DNA of 16,997 nt from Anaerolineae bacterium (GCA_016934645.1 JAFGSL010000249.1:1-16997), one strand, 5' to 3'. Shown: positions 6,191 to 14,773, numbered from the stretch's first letter. Made by a program: numbers and translations. The notes: generated by a model not told the origin, from the sequence alone.

Positions 6191-6328
6191 CAAGTTGCGC
6201 CCTATAAACCCTAAAGGTCTTCTCACGGCTTTGTGATTTCCAATGCGCGCGGTTTGCGACGATTTTTGGGCAACAGCAAGTATTGGCAAACCTTTAGGGT
6301 TTTAGCCCAGTGCAAAAGTGGCAACTTG
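6191..6328. repeat. 138-bp nested inverted repeat (MITE-like or structured RNA)
   Basis: The outer arms CAAGTTGC (6191-6198) and GCAACTTG (6321-6328) are exact reverse complements. Inside them AAACCCTAAAGGT (6206-6218) pairs exactly with ACCTTTAGGGTTT (6290-6302), and further in CCAAT (6240-6244) faces ATTGG (6282-6286). Three nested stems at consistent nesting over 138 bp are unlikely by chance. No transposase is present, so a non-autonomous mobile element or a structured intergenic repeat fits. It lies in the divergent gap upstream of both radC and the oxidoreductase gene. Confidence 0.7.
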
Positions 6329-6483
6329 GACTATGCAGAGAAAGCTGCGCTGAGTGTAGCGAAAGCCAGGTGGTTGTCAAGCGGGCGGCACAATCAGTCA
6401 GCCAGCCACAACCAGAGCTTTTGCGTTTGATTTTTGTTAAATCCTGCTTAAAATCTACTGGTAGGTATCTGCTTCATTCGCGC
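6329..6483. other. Non-coding part of the radC/oxidoreductase intergenic gap
   Basis: The whole gap runs from 6142 to 6533. Apart from the nested repeat and the promoter at its right end, this part holds only small inverted repeats: TGGTTGT (6371-6377) with ACAACCA (6408-6414), and GATTTT (6429-6434) with AAAATC (6450-6455). The short open frames here have no recognisable protein character. A regulatory role for the second repeat, some 40 bp upstream of the promoter, is possible but unsupported. Confidence 0.4.
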
Positions 6484-6498
6484 ATCACGTGATATACT
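6484..6498 (+). promoter_or_regulatory. Extended -10 promoter overlapped by a 10-bp palindrome
   Basis: TGATATACT (6490-6498) is an extended -10 element with TATACT close to consensus. The -35 region is poor. The perfect palindrome ATCACGTGAT (6484-6493), with a CACGTG core, overlaps the TGN part and the first base of the -10, where a bound regulator would block polymerase. Transcription would begin about 7 nt downstream, near 6505, and read into the oxidoreductase gene and probably the ABC genes. Confidence 0.5.
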
Positions 6499-6533
6499 CA
6501 CACGCGCAGACTTTGCAACCGAAGAGGAGAATA

Positions 6534-7607
6534 ATGTCGAGGAAATTGAGATTTGGGTTGATTGGATTGGGTGAAATCGCCTATAGTTCCACCGGACACG
6601 TGTTCCAGCAAACCGCCAACGCGGAGATGATCGTGGGCATGGATCCCCTGGCAGAGATAGCCACCTCCTACGAGTCAGAATACGGCATTCCGTGCTCCAC
6701 CAATCTCGAGGATGTGCTGACGCATCCCGATGTGGATGCAGTCGTGATCTCGACACCGCACAACCTACACGTCCCGTTGGGCATCCAGGCCGCTCAAGCA
6801 GGCAAACACGTCATCGTCGAAAAACCGATGGCGACAACGCTCGAGGACGCTGACGCGCTTATCGCGGCGTGTAAAGAGGCTCGCGTGCTGTGTTCGTCGA
6901 AGGAAGGCAGCGTCCGCTACCAACCGGCGACGGCAAAAGCAAAGGAACTGATCGAACAAGGCGCCATCGGCGAACTGATGGCGACACAGGTGACTGGCGC
7001 GTCCAACAAACCGCCGAGTTACTGGACCGGCGGTTACACCGGGCGCGTGCACACAACGTGGCGCAAGTCCAAGTTCGAATCCGGCGGTGGCGTGCTGATC
7101 ATGAACTACATCTACGACTTTTACCGGCTGCGCTACATCACTGGACAGGAGATCACACGCGTTTTCGCCGAGTTTGGCACGTATCGCACGCCAGTCGAAG
7201 TGGAAGACTTTATCACGGTGACGCTACGCTACACCAATGGCGCTCTCGGCACGTGGATGGCTGCCTCGTGCGCGCCGGGCGCATCAAAAGCCGGCGCGCG
7301 CGGCACGAGAGCCTCCGACAACCGCATCTTCGGCACCGCCGGGCAGATCGTCTTCGACAACAACGATTTGCTCGTCTACACCGATAACGAGATCGAAGGC
7401 CTGACGCCCGGCGAGTGGACGCAGCTTTCCTTCCCGCGACAATGGGGGGATCAGGCGTATGTCGTCTACTTCGATAAATTCGCCGAAGCCATCTTTGAGG
7501 GCCGCACACCGGACATCCCCTGCGAAGAAGGCCGCAAGACCCTCGAAGTGCTGCTGGCGGCGTACCAATCCGGCGAGACGCACATGCCGGTCACCCTGTC
7601 GATGTAA
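6534..7607 (+). CDS. Gfo/Idh/MocA-type oxidoreductase
   Basis: The 357-aa protein starts at ATG 6534 with GAGGAG at 6524-6529; a longer in-frame start at 6489 is rejected because it falls in the promoter. The N-terminal Rossmann fold has LIGLGEIA (residues 9-16), then ISTPHNLH and the family's EKP motif at residues 96-98 (VEKPMATT). The C-terminal alpha/beta domain begins about residue 125. Family members are NAD(P)-dependent sugar or inositol dehydrogenases. In the usual catalytic stretch (GGGxLxxNxxHxxDxxR-like) this protein has GGGVLIMNYIYDFYRLR, with Tyr194 where His is common and Tyr197 where Asp is common, so its chemistry may differ. The following ABC gene starts 40 bp downstream on the same strand. 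The substrate is unknown; a sugar derivative is likely. Confidence 0.92.
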   Translation: MSRKLRFGLIGLGEIAYSSTGHVFQQTANAEMIVGMDPLAEIATSYESEYGIPCSTNLEDVLTHPDVDAVVISTPHNLHVPLGIQAAQAGKHVIVEKPMATTLEDADALIAACKEARVLCSSKEGSVRYQPATAKAKELIEQGAIGELMATQVTGASNKPPSYWTGGYTGRVHTTWRKSKFESGGGVLIMNYIYDFYRLRYITGQEITRVFAEFGTYRTPVEVEDFITVTLRYTNGALGTWMAASCAPGASKAGARGTRASDNRIFGTAGQIVFDNNDLLVYTDNEIEGLTPGEWTQLSFPRQWGDQAYVVYFDKFAEAIFEGRTPDIPCEEGRKTLEVLLAAYQSGETHMPVTLSM

Positions 7608-7647
7608 GGCCCCAACGGATTTTCGACCATCCTGAAAAAGTCTTCTC

Positions 7648-8688
7648 ATGATCAAGGTCTCTCACATCGACAAAACCTACCAGGGTTTCGATATCGATCG
7701 CAAAGAAGGCGGTATCGCGCTGTGGATCAAGAATCTCTCGCGGCTCACGGCCAACCGCGCGTCGCCGGTCCAGGCGCTCAAGGACGTCACCTTCAGCGTC
7801 ACACAAGGCGAGATTTTTGGCATCTTTGGAGCTAACGGTGCGGGCAAAACGACGCTGATCAAGATCCTCAGCGGCCTGCTGCTGCCCGACCGGGGAACAG
7901 TCGACATCGCCGGGAAAACGGACATCCACGAGATCAAGGAGACGATCAGCTACATCTCTACGAATGGGTGGATGGGGCTGGAGTGGCAACTGACGGCCTA
8001 CGAAAATTTGCTGCTGTACGGGCAACTCTTTGGGATGAGCGGGGCAACACTCCGGGCGCGGTGTGACGCCGCACTGCATCGCCTTGAAATGGACGACGCG
8101 CGCAACAAGGCCGTCTCCGCCCTCTCGGCAGGAATGCGGCAGAAGATCACCCTCGCGCGCGGACTGCTCCTCAACCGGCCTGTGCTCTATCTCGACGAAC
8201 CCACCGTCAGCCTCGATGTGCAATCCTCGGCGCACGTGCGCGCCTTGATGCAGGAGTACGCCGTCAAAGGCACAACGATCCTCGTCACCAGCCACAATCC
8301 GGTCGATCTGGGCGTCTGCGACCGTATTCTATTCCTGCACCGGGGACACCTCGTCGGCCTGGGGACAATGGATGAATTGCTGGCCCCGCTTCAGGGCATC
8401 ACCGCGCTGCATGTCACCGGTGATGTACGCGAACGGGCTACCGCCATCGAGACGGTCAAGGATGATCTATTGCAAATGCGTGGTGTGCGCGACGTGCGCC
8501 TGGAACCCGCCAACGGGAAACGCGACAACTGGCGCGCGAGGATCGTGATCGAGCAAGATGCACATCCCACAGGCGAGATTGTGGACGTATTTATCCGGTG
8601 TGACGTGCCCATCGTCAGTTTACAGATGCAACCGATCACGCTGCAAGAAATCTACGAGCATTACGTGGAGCAGGCGAATGTTAACTAG
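7648..8688 (+). CDS. ABC-2 type exporter ATP-binding protein 1
   Basis: The 346-aa ATPase starts at ATG 7648 (weak ribosome binding site). It has Walker A GANGAGKTT (residues 61-69), ABC signature LSAGMRQ (159-165), Walker B with LYLDEPT (D183, E184) and an H-loop, VTSHN (H216). An insertion of about 25 residues between the first strand and ALKDV (residues 12-43, with an IALWIKNLSRL segment) resembles the longer N-terminus of some ABC-2 exporter ATPases. Residues from about 240 to 346 form an accessory C-terminal domain, as in drug- and polysaccharide-exporter ATPases. Its last 11 nt overlap permease 1, so the two are translationally coupled. It probably energises export; the cargo cannot be read. 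Confidence 0.93.
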   Translation: MIKVSHIDKTYQGFDIDRKEGGIALWIKNLSRLTANRASPVQALKDVTFSVTQGEIFGIFGANGAGKTTLIKILSGLLLPDRGTVDIAGKTDIHEIKETISYISTNGWMGLEWQLTAYENLLLYGQLFGMSGATLRARCDAALHRLEMDDARNKAVSALSAGMRQKITLARGLLLNRPVLYLDEPTVSLDVQSSAHVRALMQEYAVKGTTILVTSHNPVDLGVCDRILFLHRGHLVGLGTMDELLAPLQGITALHVTGDVRERATAIETVKDDLLQMRGVRDVRLEPANGKRDNWRARIVIEQDAHPTGEIVDVFIRCDVPIVSLQMQPITLQEIYEHYVEQANVN

Positions 8689-9556
8689 ACTGAGAAGCGA
8701 GTGGGCTTCACTCAAAATATTCTCCAAACGGGAGTTCATCATCTGGTCTTCCTACCGGATGAATGCCTGGATGTGGTTTCTCGATGTTTTCTTCAACACA
8801 ACGATTTTCTTCCTGCTCAGTCTGATGACGCGCGGTCATGCGACCAACTTCTTCCCCTATGGCAATAACTACGAGACCTTCGTGGTGCTGGGCCTGTGTG
8901 TTCACTACATCTCGTTCACCAACTTAGGCGACCCATTCGTGCGCGTGGCGCGCATCTACTGGGGCGGGACGATGGACCTGTACTTGCTCAGCCCGCTCTC
9001 GTACCTGACGCCGTTTATGGGCATCATGTTTCGCTCCGTGATCGACGATTACCCCCGTGTGATCCTGTCGCTGCTGTTTGGCGGCCTGTTCTTCGGCGCG
9101 GTTTACGACACAGCTCAGATGCCGCTGCAATTGCTATTCCTGCTGCTCATTCTGCTTTCAACCCTCGGCATTGGCATCATCAGCGCCAGTTCGTTTTATC
9201 TCTTCAATTTCAAGCAGAACACCGAGCCGGTACGTTTCCTGCTACAGAACGTGATCATCGCGTTGACGGCGGGCTACTACTACCCGCTCACGGTGCTGCC
9301 CTACCCGCTGCAAATCCTGGGCAGCTTCATCCCCCACACCTATGCGCTGGATGCACTGCGGCGGCTGGCGGTTCCCGGTGGTGATCTAACCGCGCGGGTA
9401 CTCCCCTTGCAGCAGGTGCTCCCTTGGTCGCCCGTTACCACCGACATAGTTGCACTCACGCTGATGAGCCTGGTGACGTTGCCGCTAGGCGTACTGATGT
9501 ACGTCAAAGGCATCGAGAAGGCGCGGCGGGAAGGAACGCTGACCCGATGGCAATGA
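8678..9556 (+). CDS. ABC-2 type exporter permease 1
   Basis: The 292-aa membrane protein starts at ATG 8678 inside the end of ATPase 1, with GTGGAG just upstream at 8665-8670. A frame open from 8558 is only a read-back into ATPase 1. About six hydrophobic segments are visible, roughly at residues 30-50, 66-83, 105-125, 128-172, 180-215 and 250-275. The motif YYYPLTVLPYPLQ followed by IPHTYALDALRRL is the typical C-terminal signature of ABC-2 membrane domains. A basic, amphipathic N-terminus (LRSEWASLKIFSKREF) precedes the first helix, as in other family members. It pairs with ATPase 1 by gene overlap and resembles permease 2. Confidence 0.92.
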   Translation: MLTRLRSEWASLKIFSKREFIIWSSYRMNAWMWFLDVFFNTTIFFLLSLMTRGHATNFFPYGNNYETFVVLGLCVHYISFTNLGDPFVRVARIYWGGTMDLYLLSPLSYLTPFMGIMFRSVIDDYPRVILSLLFGGLFFGAVYDTAQMPLQLLFLLLILLSTLGIGIISASSFYLFNFKQNTEPVRFLLQNVIIALTAGYYYPLTVLPYPLQILGSFIPHTYALDALRRLAVPGGDLTARVLPLQQVLPWSPVTTDIVALTLMSLVTLPLGVLMYVKGIEKARREGTLTRWQ

Positions 9557-10509
9557 CGGCAATCGAACTCTCGAACATCGTCAAGACCTTTCGCATCAAA
9601 GCAGGTTTGTGGCGGAAACAGCCCTTCAATGCCGTGGATAACGTAGACCTGCGGATCGATGCGGGCGAAGTCTTCGGTCTGTTGGGACGCAACGGCGCGG
9701 GCAAGACGACGCTCATCAAGGTGATGGCGGGATTGCTGGCGGCGGACGCAGGCACGGGCACGGTCCTGGGATACGATATCCACCGGAATCACAAGCAGAT
9801 TCGCGCGTCGGTAAGCCTCGTTGCACCTACCGCCGACGTTGGCACCGACAATAACCTTACGGTACGGCAGAACCTCGAATTCTGGGCAGTCGTCTACAAC
9901 CTCCCTGAAGGCATCCGCGCAGCGCGCATCGACGAACTGCTGGCCTTCCTTGACCTGAAGGCCTACGAGAACTTCTGGCCGATGAGCATCTCGGCAGGGA
10001 TGCGGCAGCGTTTGGCGATTGCGCGCTCGCTGCTGGTGAAAAACCCTATTCTTTTCCTGGATGAACCGACGGTCAAACTGGATGCAACGGGTGCGCAGGC
10101 GGTACGGGACTTCATCCGCAAGATCAACCACGAGTTCGAGATCACCGTCATCCTGACCACACACTTCATTTTCGAGGCCGAGGAGTTGTGCGACCGGGTT
10201 GCCATTATGGATCACGGGAAAATCATCAGTTGTGATTCTGTCTCGCAGTTACGCAAAAACCTGCAACAATACGACTCCTGCATCATCGCATGCGATCCGC
10301 TGCCCGATGGCGTGTTGCAGCAACTTCAAGCGCACGAGGAGGTGGTCACATGCACCTACTCGGACGGGAAGCTGGAAATCTCGGCGGAAAACCTGGGGCA
10401 TGTGCTGTTTGCAACGCTCAAGCTGCTGCGTGAACATCATCTGGACATCTACGCCGTGGAGACGAACGAACCGACGTTGGAAGATGTTTTCGTCCACACT
10501 GTGGCGTGA
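9547..10509 (+). CDS. ABC-2 type exporter ATP-binding protein 2
   Basis: The 320-aa ATPase starts at ATG 9547, served by GGGAAGGA at 9528-9534; ATG 9553, overlapping the permease stop as ATGA, is the alternative. Walker A is GRNGAGKTT (47-55), signature SISAGMRQ (147-154), Walker B LFLDEPT (D172, E173) and H-loop TTHF (H206). After Walker B it reads TVKLD where most family members have a small residue before LD. It has a shorter N-terminal insertion than ATPase 1 (residues 16-28, IKAGLWRKQ) and a similar accessory C-terminal domain. Differences from ATPase 1 suggest a heterodimeric nucleotide-binding pair rather than a recent duplicate. It overlaps permease 1 by 10 nt. Confidence 0.93.
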   Translation: MAMTAIELSNIVKTFRIKAGLWRKQPFNAVDNVDLRIDAGEVFGLLGRNGAGKTTLIKVMAGLLAADAGTGTVLGYDIHRNHKQIRASVSLVAPTADVGTDNNLTVRQNLEFWAVVYNLPEGIRAARIDELLAFLDLKAYENFWPMSISAGMRQRLAIARSLLVKNPILFLDEPTVKLDATGAQAVRDFIRKINHEFEITVILTTHFIFEAEELCDRVAIMDHGKIISCDSVSQLRKNLQQYDSCIIACDPLPDGVLQQLQAHEEVVTCTYSDGKLEISAENLGHVLFATLKLLREHHLDIYAVETNEPTLEDVFVHTVA

Positions 10510-10522
10510 GCACTATTGCCGA

Positions 10523-11371
10523 ATGAGGTATACATTGGTGAATTTTCTTCGCGCAAGTCTATCTTTTGCCTGGTTGGAATTCAAAGCGTTGCGTTTTTAT
10601 CCCGTCAACGGTGTTTTGCAGGTGATCCAGTCATTCGTCGGCGTGGGGATTTGGTTTTTCGTCTCACTCTTTTTGAAAGACTACGCGGCAACCTCCCTCG
10701 ACGCATACGACGGGGACTTCGTCGCCTATATGGTCGTCGGCGTGCTCTTCTTCCAGAACGTCGGCACGATCATGACGTTGCCCTTCCAGAGCCTGAGCAC
10801 CGCCTACTGGGACAAACGCCTTGAAATCTATCACTCGCAGCGTCATGGCATCTGGGCGATGATCACCGGGCGTTTGCTGTGGACGGTGCTATATCAGGCC
10901 GCAATCTCAGCAGCGATTCTCGCGTTTGCCGTTTTCTTCGCGGACGTCACCCTCAGCCGTCATATTCAAGTTTTACCGGCGCTGCTCTTATACGGTGTGT
11001 TCATCCTCACCTGTTTCGGGATCGGGTTGGTTGGGGCGAGTACCTTTGTCTTCCTGGAAGTCAAGCAGGGGCGCGAGCCAGTCACCTGGCTAGCTGATGT
11101 ATTCGCGCGTATTTTTTCTGGTGTATACTACCCCCTGACGATCCTGCCGGCGTGGCTTCGCCCTGTCTCGTGGGCTATCCCGCACACCCATGCCCTGCAA
11201 GGCATTCGGCAGGTGATGATCAACGGGACGGGGCTTGGCGATCTGGCGACGCGCAGTGCGTTTTTTACCCTACTGTTATTTTGCATCATCTTCGTCAGTT
11301 TGGGCATTTTTTTGCTAAACAAGGCACTGCATCAGGCCGAACGCACCAATGGCGTCGGCATCGTCGTATGA
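10523..11371 (+). CDS. ABC-2 type exporter permease 2
   Basis: The 282-aa (ATG 10523) membrane protein has about six hydrophobic segments and the family signature YYPLTILPAWLRPVSW followed by IPHTHALQGIRQV. The start is uncertain: ATG 10523 has almost no ribosome binding site, while GTG 10538 (VNFLRASLS) lies 9 nt after GAGG at 10525-10528. The longer frame open from 10199 is read-back into ATPase 2. It begins only 13 nt after ATPase 2 and shares the order ATPase-permease-ATPase-permease with the preceding genes, so a complex of two different permeases and two different ATPases is the simplest reading. Confidence 0.9.
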   Translation: MRYTLVNFLRASLSFAWLEFKALRFYPVNGVLQVIQSFVGVGIWFFVSLFLKDYAATSLDAYDGDFVAYMVVGVLFFQNVGTIMTLPFQSLSTAYWDKRLEIYHSQRHGIWAMITGRLLWTVLYQAAISAAILAFAVFFADVTLSRHIQVLPALLLYGVFILTCFGIGLVGASTFVFLEVKQGREPVTWLADVFARIFSGVYYPLTILPAWLRPVSWAIPHTHALQGIRQVMINGTGLGDLATRSAFFTLLLFCIIFVSLGIFLLNKALHQAERTNGVGIVV

Positions 11372-11445
11372 GGTGATTTCAAACTTCATCGCGCCGGACG
11401 CTCAGAGACACTTGTGAAAATTATGCTTAGAAGGATAACTGAATT

Positions 11446-13953
11446 GTGAAGGAGATCGTTTGTCCGGAGCGACATTGTTGGATGCTGATCTGGGTTGGGA
11501 TTTTGATCCTGGCACTGTCCGGGTGTGAGCAGACCACACCTACCGCAGACATTGCACCTACGGCGACGTTTTCCCTCCCTGCCACAGCTACGCCAACTGC
11601 AACGGCAGCGCCCACCATCGCGCCGCTCTTCACCGAAACCCTACCCGTCAAACGCGCGACATACTACCGTTTTTCGGCTCGGATCTACAAAGCCAGTAAC
11701 GATGATCTTGCCTACGTCGATATGGGCGATATGGAGGAAGGGCTTCGCCTTGCCGTCGAACCCGGCGTCGGTGGCGGGCAGTGGACGTCAGTTGAGGGAT
11801 TGTGGTACAGCGGCGAGCGCACGCGTGTGGACGTGCACGGTATGGGCGAAGGCAATGGGACACGCTTTGAAGCGCTCTCTCTGGTGGAGGTGACGGATAT
11901 GGCGAAACTTCGTAATTCACAGATCGTGACACCGGTTTATCCAACCGACGATATCGTGGTCATCGATTACAACGTCCTTGATTACGATGCCGATCCTGAG
12001 GGCGTGCGCGATGCCAGCGACGCGATCCAGCGCGCTCTCGACGATTGTCATCACACGGGCGGCGGTACGGTCTGGATGCCGGTAGGGACATACAAGGTCA
12101 CACGCACGATTTTTGTGTGGCCGTTCTGCACGCTGCGCGGCGACTGGCGCGATCCCGATATAGATTCCGGCGACTACGGTACCGTGATCCAGGCGGACGT
12201 AGCGACGGGGAGCGATCCTTTGTTCCTGATCGGCGGCAGTGCGGCAACGATGGGCTTGACCGTCTACTACCCGAACCAGGATGCGACCAATCCCGTTCCG
12301 TATGGTTGGACGTTCGAGATTCGTGGCAACGGCTGGAGCGGGAATGCCAACTATCACGCCAGCTCGGTCATTGACTGTACCGTGATCAACGCCTACCAGG
12401 CCATCGGCGTCAACGCGCCGCCCTACCAGAAATCGGTGCACGAGCTATCGCGCGTGAGAAACGTCAAAGGCACGGCACTCTATCGCGGGTTGGATGCGCG
12501 GAATTGCGCGGACGTCGGAACGTGGAGCCATATCACGTTCAACAACGCCTATTGGGCCACAGCTCCGGCGGCATACAACCCACCCGAGCGCGCCACGCTT
12601 GATGCCTGGACCCGCGCCAACGGCGTCGCCTTCACCTTTTCCGGTCTGGAATGGGACAACTTCTACGCCCTGTCTGCCGCCGATTACGACATCGGCATCC
12701 ACTTCGTCGCGAGCGACCGGATTGCCTTTGCCGGGCAATTTCTGTTCACCGAGATCCGCAACACGAACGTCGCGTTCAAGGCGGAAGAGACCGCGATTGA
12801 CCATCGCAGGCCGGAGTGGGGGATTGCGTGCCTGCGTTGCGCGCTGGAAGGCAGTACCTACGCCGTGGAAAACAATGCCTTCGGCCATATGCATCTGACT
12901 GACTGCGCTTTGACCGGCGAGATCCACAGTGCCTATAGCCGGCGCGTGCACGTCGATGAACCGGGCAGCGCGCCGGACGCCTATCCAGAAGCCGAGGTTC
13001 CTACGGTAACGCGGGCGGTGTTGTTTGATGTCACGCAAGCTCCCTACAACGCGCCGTTTGTCCCGCCCAACACAGAGGGGACTCTGCCCACCGACGATGC
13101 CACCTCCGCGATTCAGCAAGCCCTTGACGCCGCAGGCGCGGCGGGCGGCGGCGTGGTCTACCTGCCTGCCGGATGGTATCACATTGCCACCCACCTCACC
13201 GTTCCCGCCAATGTCGAACTGCGGGGCGCATCGGCTACGCCGCATCGCAGCCAAGACGGCCTCAGCGACGGCACGGTGTTGTTCGCCTACGAAGGTGAAG
13301 GCGCAGCCGTACCCGAGCAGGAAGTTGCGCTGATCGCGCTGAACGGCGACCGCGCCGGCCTGCGGGGATTGCGGGTTTTCTATCCGCACAACAGTTTCGC
13401 CGATGGCACGCCCCTGGCATACCCTTATGCGATCCGCATCAACGGCAGTGATGCCTACGTGGTGAACGCCGTCGTCGAAAACGGTCACCTGGGCCTGGAC
13501 GTCCAGGAGGGCAGTGACCGCTATTACATCGGCAGCTTCTTTGGCGCGACAACCAGCACTTTCATCACTCTTGGCGCGGCGGATGCTGGCCGGGTCGAAG
13601 ACTGCCACAGCAATCCCAACTTCCGGCCCCGAAATGGGTATCGTATCTCGCCCTGGCTCACCGACGCGAAGGCGCTGATCGAATACCGCCGGGATAACGT
13701 CACGCTGATCTACATCGATGGCGCGACGAATGCACGTCTGCTCAACAATTTCATCTATGCCGCGCGTTATGGCGTGTACACCGCATCCGGCACCGTCGAT
13801 GTGTTCAACATCGGCACCGATAACCTGGGCAGCGACGGTTTTACCGTTTTCGCCGAGCCGGGTGCTACCGTGCGCGTGATGAATTCGATGCGTTACAACG
13901 GCAAAGAGAATACGTCTGGCACAGCAGTAAGTTATAACGAATTGCATCTGTGA
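11446..13953 (+). CDS. Surface lipoprotein with two pectate-lyase-like beta-helix modules
   Basis: The 835-aa protein starts at GTG 11446 with AAGGAT at 11431-11436 (ATG 11482 is an alternative). A lipoprotein signal peptide ends in the lipobox LSGC (Cys27). A Thr/Ala/Pro linker (about residues 30-62, including TATPTATAAPT) tethers the exported part. Two modules begin with the N-terminal pattern of the Pectate_lyase_3/right-handed beta-helix family. Module 1 starts near residue 174 (DAIQRALDDC..GGGTVWMPVGTY), and module 2 near 526 (SAIQQALDAA..GGGVVYLPAGWY then VELRGA). Such folds occur in polysaccharide lyases, epimerases and glycosidases, and catalytic residues cannot be assigned by eye. 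It likely binds or cleaves a surface or environmental polysaccharide. It follows the ABC genes by 74 bp and abuts the methyltransferase gene. Confidence 0.9.
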   Translation: MKEIVCPERHCWMLIWVGILILALSGCEQTTPTADIAPTATFSLPATATPTATAAPTIAPLFTETLPVKRATYYRFSARIYKASNDDLAYVDMGDMEEGLRLAVEPGVGGGQWTSVEGLWYSGERTRVDVHGMGEGNGTRFEALSLVEVTDMAKLRNSQIVTPVYPTDDIVVIDYNVLDYDADPEGVRDASDAIQRALDDCHHTGGGTVWMPVGTYKVTRTIFVWPFCTLRGDWRDPDIDSGDYGTVIQADVATGSDPLFLIGGSAATMGLTVYYPNQDATNPVPYGWTFEIRGNGWSGNANYHASSVIDCTVINAYQAIGVNAPPYQKSVHELSRVRNVKGTALYRGLDARNCADVGTWSHITFNNAYWATAPAAYNPPERATLDAWTRANGVAFTFSGLEWDNFYALSAADYDIGIHFVASDRIAFAGQFLFTEIRNTNVAFKAEETAIDHRRPEWGIACLRCALEGSTYAVENNAFGHMHLTDCALTGEIHSAYSRRVHVDEPGSAPDAYPEAEVPTVTRAVLFDVTQAPYNAPFVPPNTEGTLPTDDATSAIQQALDAAGAAGGGVVYLPAGWYHIATHLTVPANVELRGASATPHRSQDGLSDGTVLFAYEGEGAAVPEQEVALIALNGDRAGLRGLRVFYPHNSFADGTPLAYPYAIRINGSDAYVVNAVVENGHLGLDVQEGSDRYYIGSFFGATTSTFITLGAADAGRVEDCHSNPNFRPRNGYRISPWLTDAKALIEYRRDNVTLIYIDGATNARLLNNFIYAARYGVYTASGTVDVFNIGTDNLGSDGFTVFAEPGATVRVMNSMRYNGKENTSGTAVSYNELHL

Positions 13954-13964
13954 GAGGAAGAAGG

Positions 13965-14771
13965 ATGGATCAATCGCAAGCCATCATCGACCATTACAAC
14001 GTCTACAATGAAGACGAACGCCTGAAACACGATATCGGCCCGTTGGAACTGGCCCGCACGCGGGAGTTGATGTTGCGCTATCTGCCCCCGGCTCCGGCGG
14101 TCGTAATTGACGTCGGCGGGGCGACGGGCGTCTACGCGTTCTGGCTGGCGGGATTGGGATACAGCGCGTATCTGGTGGACATCGTGCCCCGGCACATCGA
14201 GCAGGCGCGCGAGGCGGCTCAGGCGCCCGGAGCGCCGCAGCTTGCCGGGATGGGCGTCGGCGATGCGCGGCATCTGGACTTCGACGCCGACTTTGCCGAT
14301 GCGATCATCATGCACGGGCCGCTGTATCATCTCACCGAGCGGAAGGGGCGGGTGCGAGCCATTGCTGAGGCCGGGCGCGTTCTGCGTCCGGGCGGCGTCT
14401 TGCTGGCCTTCGCCATCACGCGCTACGCCGGGCTGATCTACGGCCTGACCAAGGGCCACGTCTTCGATCCCGCCTACCACGCGATGATCCGTAACGAGGT
14501 GCAGACCGGACGGCGCGAGAACCCGCCGCCCGGGACGTTTACCTTTCCCAATGCCTATTTCCACCATCCCGACGAACTCAAGGCCGAAGTGGAAGACGCC
14601 GGTTTGCATCACGAGGCCACACTCGGCATCCTCGGTCCCGCCTGGCTGGTCCCCGATCTCGACGCGAGTTGGGCCAACCCGGCCCAGCGCGACGTCATCC
14701 TGGACATCGCCCGCCTAACCGAACACGAGCCGGTTCTCGGCCCACGCCTGATGACTGTTGCGCGAAAGTAG
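13965..14771 (+). CDS. Class I SAM-dependent methyltransferase
   Basis: The 268-aa protein starts at ATG 13965, preceded by an AGAGGA/AAGG purine run at 13953-13964; GTG 13950 is less likely because it lies in the previous gene. Motif I is VIDVGGATGVY (residues 47-57), followed by YLVDIVP as the acidic strand-2 motif. GVGDARHLDF and a strand-4 motif (DAIIMHGPLYHL) follow, then LRPGGVLLAFAI as motif post-III. This is the common UbiE/Methyltransf_11 type; the methyl acceptor could be a small molecule, lipid or glycan. It starts 11 nt after the lipoprotein gene and so is probably in the same transcript. No feature indicates a substrate. Confidence 0.92.
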   Translation: MDQSQAIIDHYNVYNEDERLKHDIGPLELARTRELMLRYLPPAPAVVIDVGGATGVYAFWLAGLGYSAYLVDIVPRHIEQAREAAQAPGAPQLAGMGVGDARHLDFDADFADAIIMHGPLYHLTERKGRVRAIAEAGRVLRPGGVLLAFAITRYAGLIYGLTKGHVFDPAYHAMIRNEVQTGRRENPPPGTFTFPNAYFHHPDELKAEVEDAGLHHEATLGILGPAWLVPDLDASWANPAQRDVILDIARLTEHEPVLGPRLMTVARK

Positions 14772-14773
14772 GC

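Noticed and set aside
6233..6492. Two short frames in the radC/oxidoreductase gap
   Set aside because: They read through the nested inverted repeat and promoter region and have no ribosome binding site or conserved motif.
12445..13947. 500-codon minus-strand open frame
   Set aside because: It mirrors the beta-helix lipoprotein gene in GC-rich sequence and shows no recognisable domain or ribosome binding site.
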